Source of the DNA: a virus | DNA length: 24,241 nt | Virus record (IMG/VR): IMGVR_UViG_3300008108_004915 | Location: 1 to 24,241 of that record | Strand: one strand, 5' to 3' | In this document: in pieces, positions 1 to 7,117 of the stretch | How positions within the stretch are numbered: the first letter of the stretch is position 1 | Layout of the letters: the number at the start of each line of letters is the position of its first letter | Position numbers and translations under genes: made by a program | The notes under the pieces: generated by a model | The model's input: only the letters and a program-made list of their open reading frames with translations | Told to the model about the DNA's origin: nothing | Database searches by the model: none

Positions 1-162
1 CAATTAGCCAGTGAAGCTATCGGCATACTTAGCAATCCTGGAAATATCACAGCAGCAGCACAGAGCATAGGCGGTGTGGTAGGTGCTATTTTTCCCAAGA
101 GCGCCAGCACAGAAACCACAACCAGTGCCAGTCAACGTAACTTGGTAGGAGGTCCAGATTAA
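1..162 (+). CDS. C-terminal end of an unidentified protein (5' truncated)
   Basis: The window opens inside a reading frame that runs 53 residues to a TAA at 160-162. The visible tail is rich in Ala, Ser, Thr and Gly, includes a hydrophobic Gly/Val/Ile stretch (SIGGVVGAIFP) and ends in a polar Ser/Thr/Gln segment finishing VGGPD. It has no cysteine and no catalytic motif. The next gene starts three bases later on the same strand, so the two are probably co-transcribed. Its place just before gp4 and gp16 suggests a virion or assembly protein, but this is inferred from position only. I do not recognise the family. Confidence 0.6.
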   Translation, partial: QLASEAIGILSNPGNITAAAQSIGGVVGAIFPKSASTETTTSASQRNLVGGPD

Positions 163-165
163 ATT

Positions 166-531
166 ATGACCACTAACTTACCAGCACAAATCATCGAAGA
201 CAGTGCAGCTACTACAAAACTGTATTTTGAAAACTACGGCGAAGCTGCTTTAGAGTTTCCAGCCAATGATGTCACTGCCGCAATAAGTTTTTTCCAACAG
301 GCAGGATTCGATTTAGATGCTTCTGCAACTTCTGCGTCTGTGATTCTAAGACAGGCAAAAATTGACGGCACACCTATTTCTCAAATATTAGACACATTAA
401 AAAGTTTTTCTGGAGTTTCGCTGGGGCAGATAGTAGCAGAAATACTCAATAACAATCGTGTGCCCACATCGCTGCTAGGCTATAGATCCAGTGATGTAAA
501 ACCTAATCAAACCAGAAACATAGCTGCCTAA
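166..531 (+). CDS. Conserved-looking small protein upstream of gp4, function unknown
   Basis: This 121-residue protein starts at ATG 166, three bases after the previous stop. A GGAGG lies about 13 bases upstream, a long spacing for a ribosome binding site. Its TAA overlaps the ATG of the next gene (TAATG at 529-533), so the two are translationally coupled. The protein is acidic to neutral and mostly helical by composition, with no cysteine, no membrane segment and no signal peptide. The C-terminal segment LLGYRSSDVKPNQTRNIAA is the most distinctive part. Its setting among packaging and head genes suggests a virion or assembly role. I cannot name the family. Confidence 0.75.
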   Translation: MTTNLPAQIIEDSAATTKLYFENYGEAALEFPANDVTAAISFFQQAGFDLDASATSASVILRQAKIDGTPISQILDTLKSFSGVSLGQIVAEILNNNRVPTSLLGYRSSDVKPNQTRNIAA

Positions 532-971
532 TGTCTAAATTTGCACAAGGTCGGTTTGAAATGAAAAATCCCGACAAGTACATAGGGAAGAAAACCCCTC
601 TGGCCCGCAGCTCGTGGGAGTTTGTATTCATGCGTATGCTAGACGAGCATCAGGGCGTTGAAAATTGGGCCAGCGAAAGCATACAGATACCCTATAGAGA
701 TCCCATGACAGGCAGATACACAATATATGTGCCTGATTTCTTTGTGGTCTACAAAGATAAATCAGGAAAAAAACATGCAGAAGTGGTAGAAGTAAAACCA
801 CAGAGTCAGACTCTGCGAGAATCTGTAGGCAAAAGCCGATATAATCAAGAACAGTATATTAAAAACATGGCCAAATGGGAAGCTGCTACTGCTTGGTGTA
901 AACAGCAGGGAATTAGGTTTCGGGTAGTGAACGAGGGTGATATTTTCCATCAAGGCACTAAACGCAGATAA
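531..971 (+). CDS. 4: Head completion protein gp4, TnsA/PD-(D/E)XK nuclease-like
   Basis: This 146-residue protein is close in length to T4 gp4 (about 150), which acts at the end of head assembly after DNA packaging. The sequence carries a TnsA-type nuclease core: Glu30 in SSWEF, Asp69 in YVPDFFVVY, and Glu87 with Lys89 in VVEVKP. These fit the PD-(D/E)XK metal-binding and catalytic arrangement. The C-terminal half (KWEAATAWCKQQGIRFRVVN) matches the usual end of this fold, and the tail EGDIFHQG is what I expect for marine T4-like gp4. The ATG overlaps the preceding stop and no strong Shine-Dalgarno is present, so coupled translation is likely. A late-promoter-like element for gp16 overlaps the stop codon. 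The fold and family are seen from motifs; the head-completion role comes from the T4 family. Confidence 0.85.
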   Translation: MSKFAQGRFEMKNPDKYIGKKTPLARSSWEFVFMRMLDEHQGVENWASESIQIPYRDPMTGRYTIYVPDFFVVYKDKSGKKHAEVVEVKPQSQTLRESVGKSRYNQEQYIKNMAKWEAATAWCKQQGIRFRVVNEGDIFHQGTKRR

Positions 972-974
972 GTA
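967..974 (+). promoter_or_regulatory. Late-promoter-like octamer before gp16
   Basis: GATAAGTA ends 4 bases before the ATG at 979. It differs at one position from GATAAATA found at 5068, 7581 and 10472, and it overlaps the stop of gp4. No Shine-Dalgarno sequence separates it from the start. In T4, late transcription starts roughly 6 bases past TATAAATA, so the message would begin at or next to the ATG. Confidence 0.5.
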
Positions 975-978
975 TGAT

Positions 979-1449
979 ATGACTAAAAAATTAGAAGAAC
1001 TATTTGATTTAGAATCTCAAGCTGAGCCAGCAGCACCGCCTCCGCCTGTACATGAAGAAATCAATAGTCTTGATGATCAATATCAAGCAGTGCAAAAGAT
1101 AGTACAAACACTGCCACATATACAAGAACTAGAAAATCTTGATGAGCAAGAACTAGATAATCTTGCCAAGAAAGCCGAACAGGCCTACGATGATCTCATG
1201 GATTTAGGCATGAATGTAGAAGTGAGATATTCAGGTAGGATATTTGAAGTAGCAAGTTCTATGATGGGCAACGCTATTACTGCCAAAAGCAACAAGATAG
1301 AAAAGAAACTCAAAGCAGTAGATCTACAGCTGAAAAAGCTAAAAATAGACAACGATGCTGGAGTAGATCCCAACAACGTAATAAACGGGCAGGGTTATGT
1401 GATAACAGATCGCAACGAACTGCTGAAAAAATTAAGCGGAAAAGCATAA
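979..1449 (+). CDS. 16: Terminase small subunit gp16
   Basis: The 156-residue protein is about the length of T4 gp16 (164). It has an acidic Pro-rich N-terminus, then two long helical segments. The central helix pair (EQELDNLAKKAEQAYDDLMDLG and the charged stretch through FEVASSMMGNAITAKSNKIEKKLKAVDLQLKKLK) resembles the oligomerising coiled core of T4-like small terminases, which form a ring and stimulate the gp17 ATPase during packaging. A longer reading frame reaches back to an ATG at 937 inside gp4. I prefer ATG 979 because it removes most of the overlap, gives the N-terminus MTKKLEELFDL, and sits 4 bases after a late-promoter-like octamer. Unlike T4, where genes 16 and 17 adjoin, three genes lie between them here. 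The call rests on pattern, position and length. Confidence 0.72.
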   Translation: MTKKLEELFDLESQAEPAAPPPPVHEEINSLDDQYQAVQKIVQTLPHIQELENLDEQELDNLAKKAEQAYDDLMDLGMNVEVRYSGRIFEVASSMMGNAITAKSNKIEKKLKAVDLQLKKLKIDNDAGVDPNNVINGQGYVITDRNELLKKLSGKA

Positions 1450-1452
1450 ATA
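1445..1452 (+). promoter_or_regulatory. Late-promoter-like octamer CATAAATA
   Basis: CATAAATA ends 5 bases before the ATG at 1458 and overlaps the stop of gp16. It contains the ATAAATA heart of the T4 late promoter. No Shine-Dalgarno sequence lies between it and the ATG, which points to a leaderless late transcript. Confidence 0.65.
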
Positions 1453-1457
1453 CTCAT

Positions 1458-2054
1458 ATGAAAACTTTTAAAGAATATCTCGTCGAAAACAAAAAAGTCT
1501 ACAGCTTTAAGATCAAAGTTGCGGGCGATGTTCCTGAAAAATTTCAAGAAGCATTAAAATCACGTCTAGACAGCTGCAAGGTCATGACTTTCGAAAAGTT
1601 GTCGACTACGCCTATACAAAAATTACCGTTGGATTTTCCAGGCAAAGAAAACATGCAGGTTACTATATATGAAGTGATTTGCGAATACCCAATTACTCCG
1701 CCTGAAATAGAAACTCATGTCAAAGCTATAGGCATTGATGAAGATTGTTTCCGTGTAAGAAACAGTGGCGAACCTACAGAAGCAGATCAGGTGTTGTTAG
1801 ATAACGAACCCAATGGCGAAGCTATGTTAGACGAACAAGACATGGACAAAGGCACAGGAAAAATCAAACACAAAGACTATTTTGGTGATGACTTCAATAA
1901 GGGATTCTTGAAAGATCTAAGCAAAACAGCCAAGCAGAGAACCAAAGATGGATTCGCTGCTGAATACAAAATACCCAAGCAAAAAATAGACAAAGCTGGA
2001 TCAATGAGTCCAATGTCAAACGCTGGCAAACCAGATCCACACAAAGGAAATTAA
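1458..2054 (+). CDS. Putative internal head protein with T4-type capsid-targeting N-terminus
   Basis: A 198-residue protein of unknown family. Its first ten residues, MKTFKEYLVE, match the capsid-targeting sequence of T4 internal protein III (MKTYQEFIAE, as I recall it) at five positions, with conservative changes at most others. The segment ends in Leu-Val-Glu, which fits the (I/L)-x-E cleavage rule of the T4 prohead protease gp21. Residues 15-100 look like a compact alpha/beta domain (YSFKIKVAGDVPEKFQEALK and a central beta-rich stretch around QVTIYEVICEYPI). The remaining half is polar, acidic then basic, with KHKDYFGDDFNKGFLKDL as its most ordered part. The start follows a late-promoter-like octamer by 5 bases without a Shine-Dalgarno. 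I infer packaging into the prohead; what the protein does there is unknown. It could instead be a core or scaffold component. Confidence 0.75.
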   Translation: MKTFKEYLVENKKVYSFKIKVAGDVPEKFQEALKSRLDSCKVMTFEKLSTTPIQKLPLDFPGKENMQVTIYEVICEYPITPPEIETHVKAIGIDEDCFRVRNSGEPTEADQVLLDNEPNGEAMLDEQDMDKGTGKIKHKDYFGDDFNKGFLKDLSKTAKQRTKDGFAAEYKIPKQKIDKAGSMSPMSNAGKPDPHKGN

Positions 2055-2056
2055 CT

Positions 2057-2779
2057 ATGAACTTTCAAGACCTATTGGCCAAAATGCAGGAGTTGGATAG
2101 GCCAGCCACAGAAGCCTGTGGTGATTCACCGATGTCACCTAGCATGCCAATGAGCATGCCGCCAATGCCAGAAAAACCAGATACTCCACCTCCAAGTATG
2201 AGTTTAAATCTCAATGCACAAGGCATGGACAACATTGAAGAACTAATGAAGCTGATGACTAAAGTTAATCCAGATATGATTAATCAGCCAGCACCAATGA
2301 GCTCTATCAGCATCGAGCCAATGGACAAGCCAATGGGCGGGCTACCTCCATTGAAGATGTTGCCAGATATGGACTCAGACAACGATGATATGCCGGGTGG
2401 AGAAATGGACAGCGATTATGATGACAGTGGAGATCTAGATGCACATGAAAAAGATCACGCAGACGAAAAACCATTGATCAAAACCCTAGACCGTGATGAC
2501 GACGGCGATCACGACATGGACGATCACGATGCTGAAAAGAAAAACAAAGACGAAGCATTTGGCAATTCACTGAACGGCTCAGATTCAGAATATGCAGGGA
2601 TAGATGCTGCTTTTCCAGACGGCGACGACCTAAACAAGCCTAAGAAAAGTTTTAGTGGTAAACCATATCGTGGCGACAATCCTATGGCAGCTGGAGCATA
2701 CGAAAGCAAAGAACAACTACGTGCCAGTATAAGAGAAGAACTTCTACAGAGATTGGCAGAAGCTAAAGGAGCGAAATAA
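2057..2779 (+). CDS. Met/Pro-rich acidic virion-type protein with a calcium-loop-like motif
   Basis: This 240-residue protein starts after a good ribosome site (AAAGGA at 2043-2048). Residues 1-15 are a short helix (MNFQDLLAKMQELDR). Residues 22-50 are dominated by Met, Pro and Ser. A helix follows at 57-72 (MDNIEELMKLMTKV). Residues 104-165 are extremely acidic. Within them D145-x-D147-x-D149-G150-x-x-D153-x-x-D156 has the spacing of thrombospondin type 3 and EF-hand-like calcium loops. The C-terminal 25 residues form a charged amphipathic helix ending LLQRLAEAKGAK. Composition and position suggest a scaffold, core or internal head protein, but no named family is recognised. Its TAA overlaps the ATG of the next gene, so translation is coupled. 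Confidence 0.75.
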   Translation: MNFQDLLAKMQELDRPATEACGDSPMSPSMPMSMPPMPEKPDTPPPSMSLNLNAQGMDNIEELMKLMTKVNPDMINQPAPMSSISIEPMDKPMGGLPPLKMLPDMDSDNDDMPGGEMDSDYDDSGDLDAHEKDHADEKPLIKTLDRDDDGDHDMDDHDAEKKNKDEAFGNSLNGSDSEYAGIDAAFPDGDDLNKPKKSFSGKPYRGDNPMAAGAYESKEQLRASIREELLQRLAEAKGAK

Positions 2780-3423
2780 TGTCAGGATTTAAAATTTCAA
2801 CTGAGTCACTAAGACCAGAATTTTATCAAGTTGTAATTACACTAACTGGTGGTGCAGGAACATATCCTACAGCAGACGGTAATGACAACGGTGCTGTATG
2901 CCCACAAGATCACAGTCAATTTGCTACTAAGCCAACTACATTGGCAATCGGTCGTCGAGTGGCAAGAGGTCATCAACGTTTTTTAGCCATTGTTGAAAAT
3001 CTACAAAAATACGCAGATGCACAGATCCAAGATGTACAGTTTACCAGTGCTGGTGCAACAGCAGCAGATAATCAAGCAACAGCAGTGACATTCACAGTGA
3101 GATATGATCGTGCAGGTGCAGCAGGTGCAGGAGTAACTGAGGGGGTGTTGGGCGGTACAAGAGCAGAAATTGGAACTCCATTCCAATTTACAGCTACCAC
3201 AGACGGTACAATCACTGTCGATACAACAGCTAAAGCTCTACGCTATCAAATTGGTCAGGCGATTGGCAGAACTAACCACGTTAAAAGCATGAGAGTGTGG
3301 GATGGTGCGCAAGGTGCTGAAATCCAAGAATCACTAACTGTTACATTACCTGATACACTTGCTGACATTTACAAAGATGTAGCTGTAACATTAGTTGATG
3401 CAGCAGAAACTATTGATTCTTAA
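2779..3423 (+). CDS. Probable virion structural protein, function unknown
   Basis: The 214-residue protein starts at ATG 2779 after AAAGGAG, a strong ribosome site, and overlaps the previous stop by one base. It is rich in Ala, Thr, Gly and beta-forming residues, with repeated short strands (VVITLTGGAG, AVTFTVRYDR, FQFTATTDGTITVDT, ESLTVTLPDT), no signal peptide and only one cysteine. This composition is typical of secreted or particle-exposed beta proteins and of phage head or tail subunits. It is the last gene before a strong terminator. I compared it mentally with tail tube gp19 and saw no convincing likeness. A capsid decoration or tail-related protein is possible. Confidence 0.75.
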   Translation: MSGFKISTESLRPEFYQVVITLTGGAGTYPTADGNDNGAVCPQDHSQFATKPTTLAIGRRVARGHQRFLAIVENLQKYADAQIQDVQFTSAGATAADNQATAVTFTVRYDRAGAAGAGVTEGVLGGTRAEIGTPFQFTATTDGTITVDTTAKALRYQIGQAIGRTNHVKSMRVWDGAQGAEIQESLTVTLPDTLADIYKDVAVTLVDAAETIDS

Positions 3424-3440
3424 TCAATTTATACATAATC

Positions 3441-3468
3441 AAATAGGCTCTCCGGAGCCTATTTTTTT
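3441..3468 (+). terminator. Rho-independent terminator after the gp4-gp16 gene group
   Basis: A perfect 10-bp stem (AAATAGGCTC at 3441-3450 with its complement at 3455-3464) closes a TCCG loop and runs into a tract of seven T at 3462-3468. It lies 18 bases after the stop at 3423 and ends the first transcription unit just before gp17. Confidence 0.92.
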
Positions 3469-3469
3469 C

Positions 3470-3477
3470 ATTAAATA
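3470..3477 (+). promoter_or_regulatory. Late-promoter-like octamer before terminase gp17
   Basis: ATTAAATA ends 5 bases before ATG 3483, directly after the terminator. The same octamer at the same distance precedes the gene at 14657. It differs from ATAAATA-type copies by one base, and no Shine-Dalgarno is present. Confidence 0.5.
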
Positions 3478-3482
3478 AACAT

Positions 3483-5069
3483 ATGTCAAAATCCTTAGAC
3501 GGCAATCTAATTAAGAAAGCCCATGCACAGATCCGTTACAATTTAGATGAGGTTAAACATCTAGAAGCTTGTATGGATCCAGTTACTGGCCCTTTATATT
3601 TTGCTAAAAACTTTATAAAAATACAGCACCCTACTAGAGGGTCAATTCCATTTGAACCTTACGGGTTTCAAGAACTGTTAATTGAAGCATACCACACCAA
3701 CAAAGAATGCATAGCCATGTTGCCACGTCAGATGGGCAAGACCACATGTGCTGTGGCATACCTATTATGGTATACCCAGTTTATGCCGGACGTACAGGTA
3801 TTGATTGCTGCGCACAAGTACGAAGGTGCTCGAGACATCATGGATCGTTATAGGTACGCCTATGAAAATTTACCCGACTTTATCCGTGCCGGGGTGTATT
3901 CGTATAATAGAAATACCATCGAATATGATAATGGATCACGTATACAGGCAACTACCACAACTGAAAACACAGGCCGTGGTAAATCTCTGTCATTGATCTA
4001 TTGTGATGAGTTTGCGTTTGTGCAACCTCCTGAAAAAGCCAAAGAGTTCTGGACTGCACTATCACCAACATTGGCCACAGGCGGTAAAGCAATTATCACA
4101 TCAACGCCCAACAGTGACGAAGACCAATTTGCTATGATTTGGTTAGAAGCCAACAAGCGATTTGACGATTTCGGCAATGAAACTAAATTAGGAGTTAACG
4201 GCTTCTATCCGTTTTTTGCACCGTGGCAGGAACATCCAGACCGCGATGACGAGTGGGCCAGATTAGAACGTGCTAAAATTGGAGAAGAACGGTTCCGTAG
4301 AGAGTTTGAATGTGAGTTCTTGATCTATGACGAAACACTGATCAACTCTGTGAAGTTAGTCGAACTTGCGGGATCAGACCCTATTATGAACATGGGGCAA
4401 ACACGATGGTACAAAGATATCAGTCCCAAGGCCACATACCTTGTTGCGTTAGATCCTAGTTTAGGCACAGGCGGAGACTACGGTGCCATACAGGTCTACG
4501 AAATGCCTGAAATGGTACAGGTAGCAGAATGGCATCACAATACCACTCCTGTACAGCAACAGGTCAGGGTCATGAGAGAAATATTAAAATATATTCACGA
4601 ACGTGGCGAAGAAAAGGGCGGTGCTCCTATCATCTACTATTCAGTTGAAAACAACAGTCTTGGTGAATCGGCACTGGTTGTAATCAATGATATAGGCGAA
4701 GAAAACTTTCACGGGCTGTTTCTTTCAGAACCTATACGCAAAGGGCATATACGCAAGTTCCGTAAAGGTTTCAACACCACACATAGAAGCAAGATTAATG
4801 CTTGTAGCCAGTTGAAAAACATGATTGAAAATCACAAGATGACTATCCACAGTAAACCGCTGATATCCGAGCTGAAAACATACGTGGCGTCTGGATTGGG
4901 CTTTAAAGCTAAGAGCGGCGAGCACGACGATCTAGTCAGCTCGACACTGCTGATCATGCGCATGGCCGATGTGTTAGCGGACTGGGATCCACAGATCTAT
5001 GACAAAATGACGGAGAAAATCAACGACGATGCCATGCCTATGCCGATCTTTGTAAGCATGGGTCTTTGA
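3483..5069 (+). CDS. 17: Terminase large subunit gp17 (packaging ATPase and nuclease)
   Basis: The 528-residue protein is the motor that pumps DNA into the prohead and cuts the concatemer. N-terminal ATPase domain: Walker A PRQMGKTT (81-88), Walker B LIYCDE (171-176) with catalytic Glu176, and coupling motif STPN (207-210). C-terminal RNase H-like nuclease domain: Asp324 in LVALDPSLGTGG, Glu389 in YYSVENNS, and an Asp pair in GEHDDLVSS (482-483). All expected acidic residues are present, so both activities should be intact. It is shorter than T4 gp17 (610), mainly at the N-terminus. The start has no Shine-Dalgarno and follows a late-promoter-like octamer by 5 bases. The stop codon overlaps the late-promoter-like octamer of the next gene. 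Confidence 0.97.
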   Translation: MSKSLDGNLIKKAHAQIRYNLDEVKHLEACMDPVTGPLYFAKNFIKIQHPTRGSIPFEPYGFQELLIEAYHTNKECIAMLPRQMGKTTCAVAYLLWYTQFMPDVQVLIAAHKYEGARDIMDRYRYAYENLPDFIRAGVYSYNRNTIEYDNGSRIQATTTTENTGRGKSLSLIYCDEFAFVQPPEKAKEFWTALSPTLATGGKAIITSTPNSDEDQFAMIWLEANKRFDDFGNETKLGVNGFYPFFAPWQEHPDRDDEWARLERAKIGEERFRREFECEFLIYDETLINSVKLVELAGSDPIMNMGQTRWYKDISPKATYLVALDPSLGTGGDYGAIQVYEMPEMVQVAEWHHNTTPVQQQVRVMREILKYIHERGEEKGGAPIIYYSVENNSLGESALVVINDIGEENFHGLFLSEPIRKGHIRKFRKGFNTTHRSKINACSQLKNMIENHKMTIHSKPLISELKTYVASGLGFKAKSGEHDDLVSSTLLIMRMADVLADWDPQIYDKMTEKINDDAMPMPIFVSMGL

Positions 5070-5075
5070 TAAATA
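5068..5075 (+). promoter_or_regulatory. Late-promoter-like octamer GATAAATA
   Basis: GATAAATA overlaps the TGA of gp17 and ends 5 bases before the ATG at 5081. It fits the T4 late consensus TATAAATA at seven of eight positions. No ribosome site lies between it and the ATG. Confidence 0.68.
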
Positions 5076-5080
5076 TACTT

Positions 5081-6967
5081 ATGGACGCAACAAATAACAT
5101 AGCTACAGATTTATTCTACAAGGTACGCAGCCGGTTCTCCGGCTTGAAACTAGGTGCAGGTTCGGGTGAGATCACTATCAATCCAGAACAGGCTAGGTTC
5201 TTTGATTTTGACTACACAGAAGGGCAAAATCCCATAGGACATGTTAGTATCAGCCTTGCAGAACCCAACTCTATGAAAGTGTATTTTTCTAATGGAATTA
5301 CAGAAGGCATGGATGACGGGCAGAAAACAAACTGGTACGGCTTCTTGAAAGAACTGCGTCAATTTGCTAAACGAAGATTATTAAGTTTTGACACACGTGA
5401 TATTGCTAAAGACAATTTAGATAAAAGAGATTACGAGTTCCTAAGTCAAAATGCACAACCTAAACCACAGACAAATATGATACAGAAATCAGTCGGAGAA
5501 AGCCTAATGAGTGAAAGCACAATGTATGGTAGCAAAACAATGAGCTATCAAAAATTAATGGACACACGTCTAATTATCAAACACAGCCATGCAGTGATGG
5601 ATGACACACAACCGGGTGCCAGAACTAGAAACATCAATGCATTGTTTGTAGAGAATCAAGACGGTGAACGTTTTAAATATCCGTTTATTCATCTAGCAGG
5701 CGCTCGTGCCATGCAGCGTCACGTGGCCAATGGCGGCTTGCCCTACGATGATCTAGGCAAGAGCATTACACAAATGAGTGAAGAAATTGCTCAACTCAAG
5801 AGTTTCGGCAACTATGTAGTACGCAACGATCTAATGAATTCAGACACTAACTCAGTGGTTGAAAGAAGCACAGAGTATCTAAATCATCTAAGAGAACAGA
5901 TCAAAGCATTAAGCAAACAAAGCCACTACGAGGCATACAAAGAAAACTTCCAGGCCTATGACAGCGAAGAAATACCTCAAGACGTAGTAGAAGATTTCAA
6001 ACAAAAATTCACTGTGAGATCTTTTAAAGAAGATATCGCAACAGTGTTTCCAGTCTTGTATAGACTGATGAAAGAAGGAAACACCATAGGCTATGACGAC
6101 ATAGTCGCTATGACACAACAAGAAATCAACAACGAAGACCTAACGGTTGAAACAGAAGATAACGATCCATTCGTGCAATTTGAAAACTGGGTTATGGGGC
6201 TAGGCGAAGAAAGCTCAGTGACCAGCGAAGATCCTGAAGAACAGGCAGCAGCACTACAAAGCCTACAAGAATTGGTAGGCCAACACTTCCCAGCAGGAGT
6301 TGACGGCACTAATGCTATCGAAAGCCTCAAAGGCCTAATCGAAGATCCAGAACTATACAAACGAATTAAAGAACAGGCAGCAGAAGATCCAGATGCATGT
6401 GTGAGACCATTGGTTAAAGATTGGTTGGAATTCAATGCACCTGAAGCACTAGAACAGTTAGATTTTGGCGACATGGTGGATGACCCGGAAGCAGCCCAAG
6501 GAGGTGACCAAACTGCCCCGGAAGCGGAACCAGCACCAGTTGATCCAGCAGCAGCGGCTGTACCTGCAGAGGAACCAGTACCGCAAGAAGCTGTGGATCC
6601 CGATAATCCTAGAGACTACGAAAGACCAGCAGTGGATAGAAAGAAATCAGGTCAATCTCCACTGACTATGAAAGACGTGGAATACAAGGATGACAAGCCC
6701 AAGCGAGATTTTGAAAAGAGAAAGCAAAGGCTTAACACCGAAGAATTAGCAGAGTTTATCACATCATTTTATGATCGTGACACAGGCACATTCCCTAAAG
6801 GCCCAGAAGGCGTTGCAATCATGGTAGGTAAGAAGTTTGGTGAACAGGCAGAATCAGTAGCTCGAAGATTTGTAGAGCGTATGGCTCCTCAACAAACTAC
6901 TGAACAAAATCCAGAACTATCGCGTATCAGAGAATTATCTGGAATATCACAAGGCATTGGAATGTAA
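5081..6967 (+). CDS. Large protein of unknown function downstream of terminase
   Basis: This 628-residue protein is taken from ATG 5081 (MDATNNIATDLFYKV). An upstream TTG at 5066 would overlap gp17 and lie inside the promoter-like octamer. Residues 1-75 look like a small beta-rich domain, and 76-130 form a basic helical region. Residues 150-230 contain a possible second domain (LIIKHSHAVMDDTQPGARTRNI), followed by mainly helical, acidic sequence to about 460. A Pro/Ala/Glu-rich linker occupies roughly 467-515. A charged helical C-terminal domain ends NPELSRIRELSGISQGIGM. There is no transmembrane segment, signal peptide or known catalytic motif. Late-type promoter, size and position argue for a virion or head-assembly protein, but I do not recognise its family. 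A strong terminator follows. Confidence 0.8.
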   Translation: MDATNNIATDLFYKVRSRFSGLKLGAGSGEITINPEQARFFDFDYTEGQNPIGHVSISLAEPNSMKVYFSNGITEGMDDGQKTNWYGFLKELRQFAKRRLLSFDTRDIAKDNLDKRDYEFLSQNAQPKPQTNMIQKSVGESLMSESTMYGSKTMSYQKLMDTRLIIKHSHAVMDDTQPGARTRNINALFVENQDGERFKYPFIHLAGARAMQRHVANGGLPYDDLGKSITQMSEEIAQLKSFGNYVVRNDLMNSDTNSVVERSTEYLNHLREQIKALSKQSHYEAYKENFQAYDSEEIPQDVVEDFKQKFTVRSFKEDIATVFPVLYRLMKEGNTIGYDDIVAMTQQEINNEDLTVETEDNDPFVQFENWVMGLGEESSVTSEDPEEQAAALQSLQELVGQHFPAGVDGTNAIESLKGLIEDPELYKRIKEQAAEDPDACVRPLVKDWLEFNAPEALEQLDFGDMVDDPEAAQGGDQTAPEAEPAPVDPAAAAVPAEEPVPQEAVDPDNPRDYERPAVDRKKSGQSPLTMKDVEYKDDKPKRDFEKRKQRLNTEELAEFITSFYDRDTGTFPKGPEGVAIMVGKKFGEQAESVARRFVERMAPQQTTEQNPELSRIRELSGISQGIGM

Positions 6968-6988
6968 CAGTTTCGTCGCAGTTAGATC

Positions 6989-7012
6989 GGGCACTTCGGT
7001 GCCCTTTCTTTT
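6989..7012 (+). terminator. Rho-independent terminator with UUCG tetraloop
   Basis: GGGCAC (6989-6994) and GTGCCC (6999-7004) pair around TTCG, giving the very stable C(UUCG)G tetraloop. TTTCTTTT follows. It lies 21 bases after the stop of the 628-residue protein. Confidence 0.92.
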
Positions 7013-7031
7013 GGCTAAATGAAATCAAACT

Positions 7032-7097
7032 TTTATGTAAACGTTTAGTCCTACTAAAGCGTTATATATATACGTAGGGAATATTCTTTACGTAAAC
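7032..7097 (+). promoter_or_regulatory. Regulatory gap with TTTAYGTAAAC repeats and a weak promoter
   Basis: TTTATGTAAAC (7032-7042) recurs as TTTACGTAAAC (7087-7097), 55 bases apart. The second copy contains a perfect palindrome TTTACGTAAA, and a third TACGTA lies at 7071-7076. Between them is a possible hairpin (AACGTTTAG at 7040-7048 against CTAAAGCGTT at 7054-7063, with one bulge). A TATATATA run follows at 7063-7072 and could serve as a -10 region, with GTTTAG at 7043 as a poor -35. The layout suggests operator sites around the promoter of the downstream secreted-protein gene. Confidence 0.4.
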
Positions 7098-7117
7098 AAC
7101 ATAAAGGAAACTTTAAA

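Noticed and set aside
937-978. Earlier ATG start for gp16 at 937
   Set aside because: It would overlap gp4 by 35 bases and add residues with no family likeness. ATG 979 sits at the expected distance from the octamer.
2779-3423. Tail tube protein gp19 as identity of the 214-residue protein
   Set aside because: Size and composition would allow it, but I could not find sequence features of gp19. Its place between the terminase subunits also does not match the usual tail gene order.
6091-6474. 127-residue minus-strand reading frame
   Set aside because: It lies wholly inside the 628-residue gene, is dominated by Ser, and has no ribosome site or family likeness.
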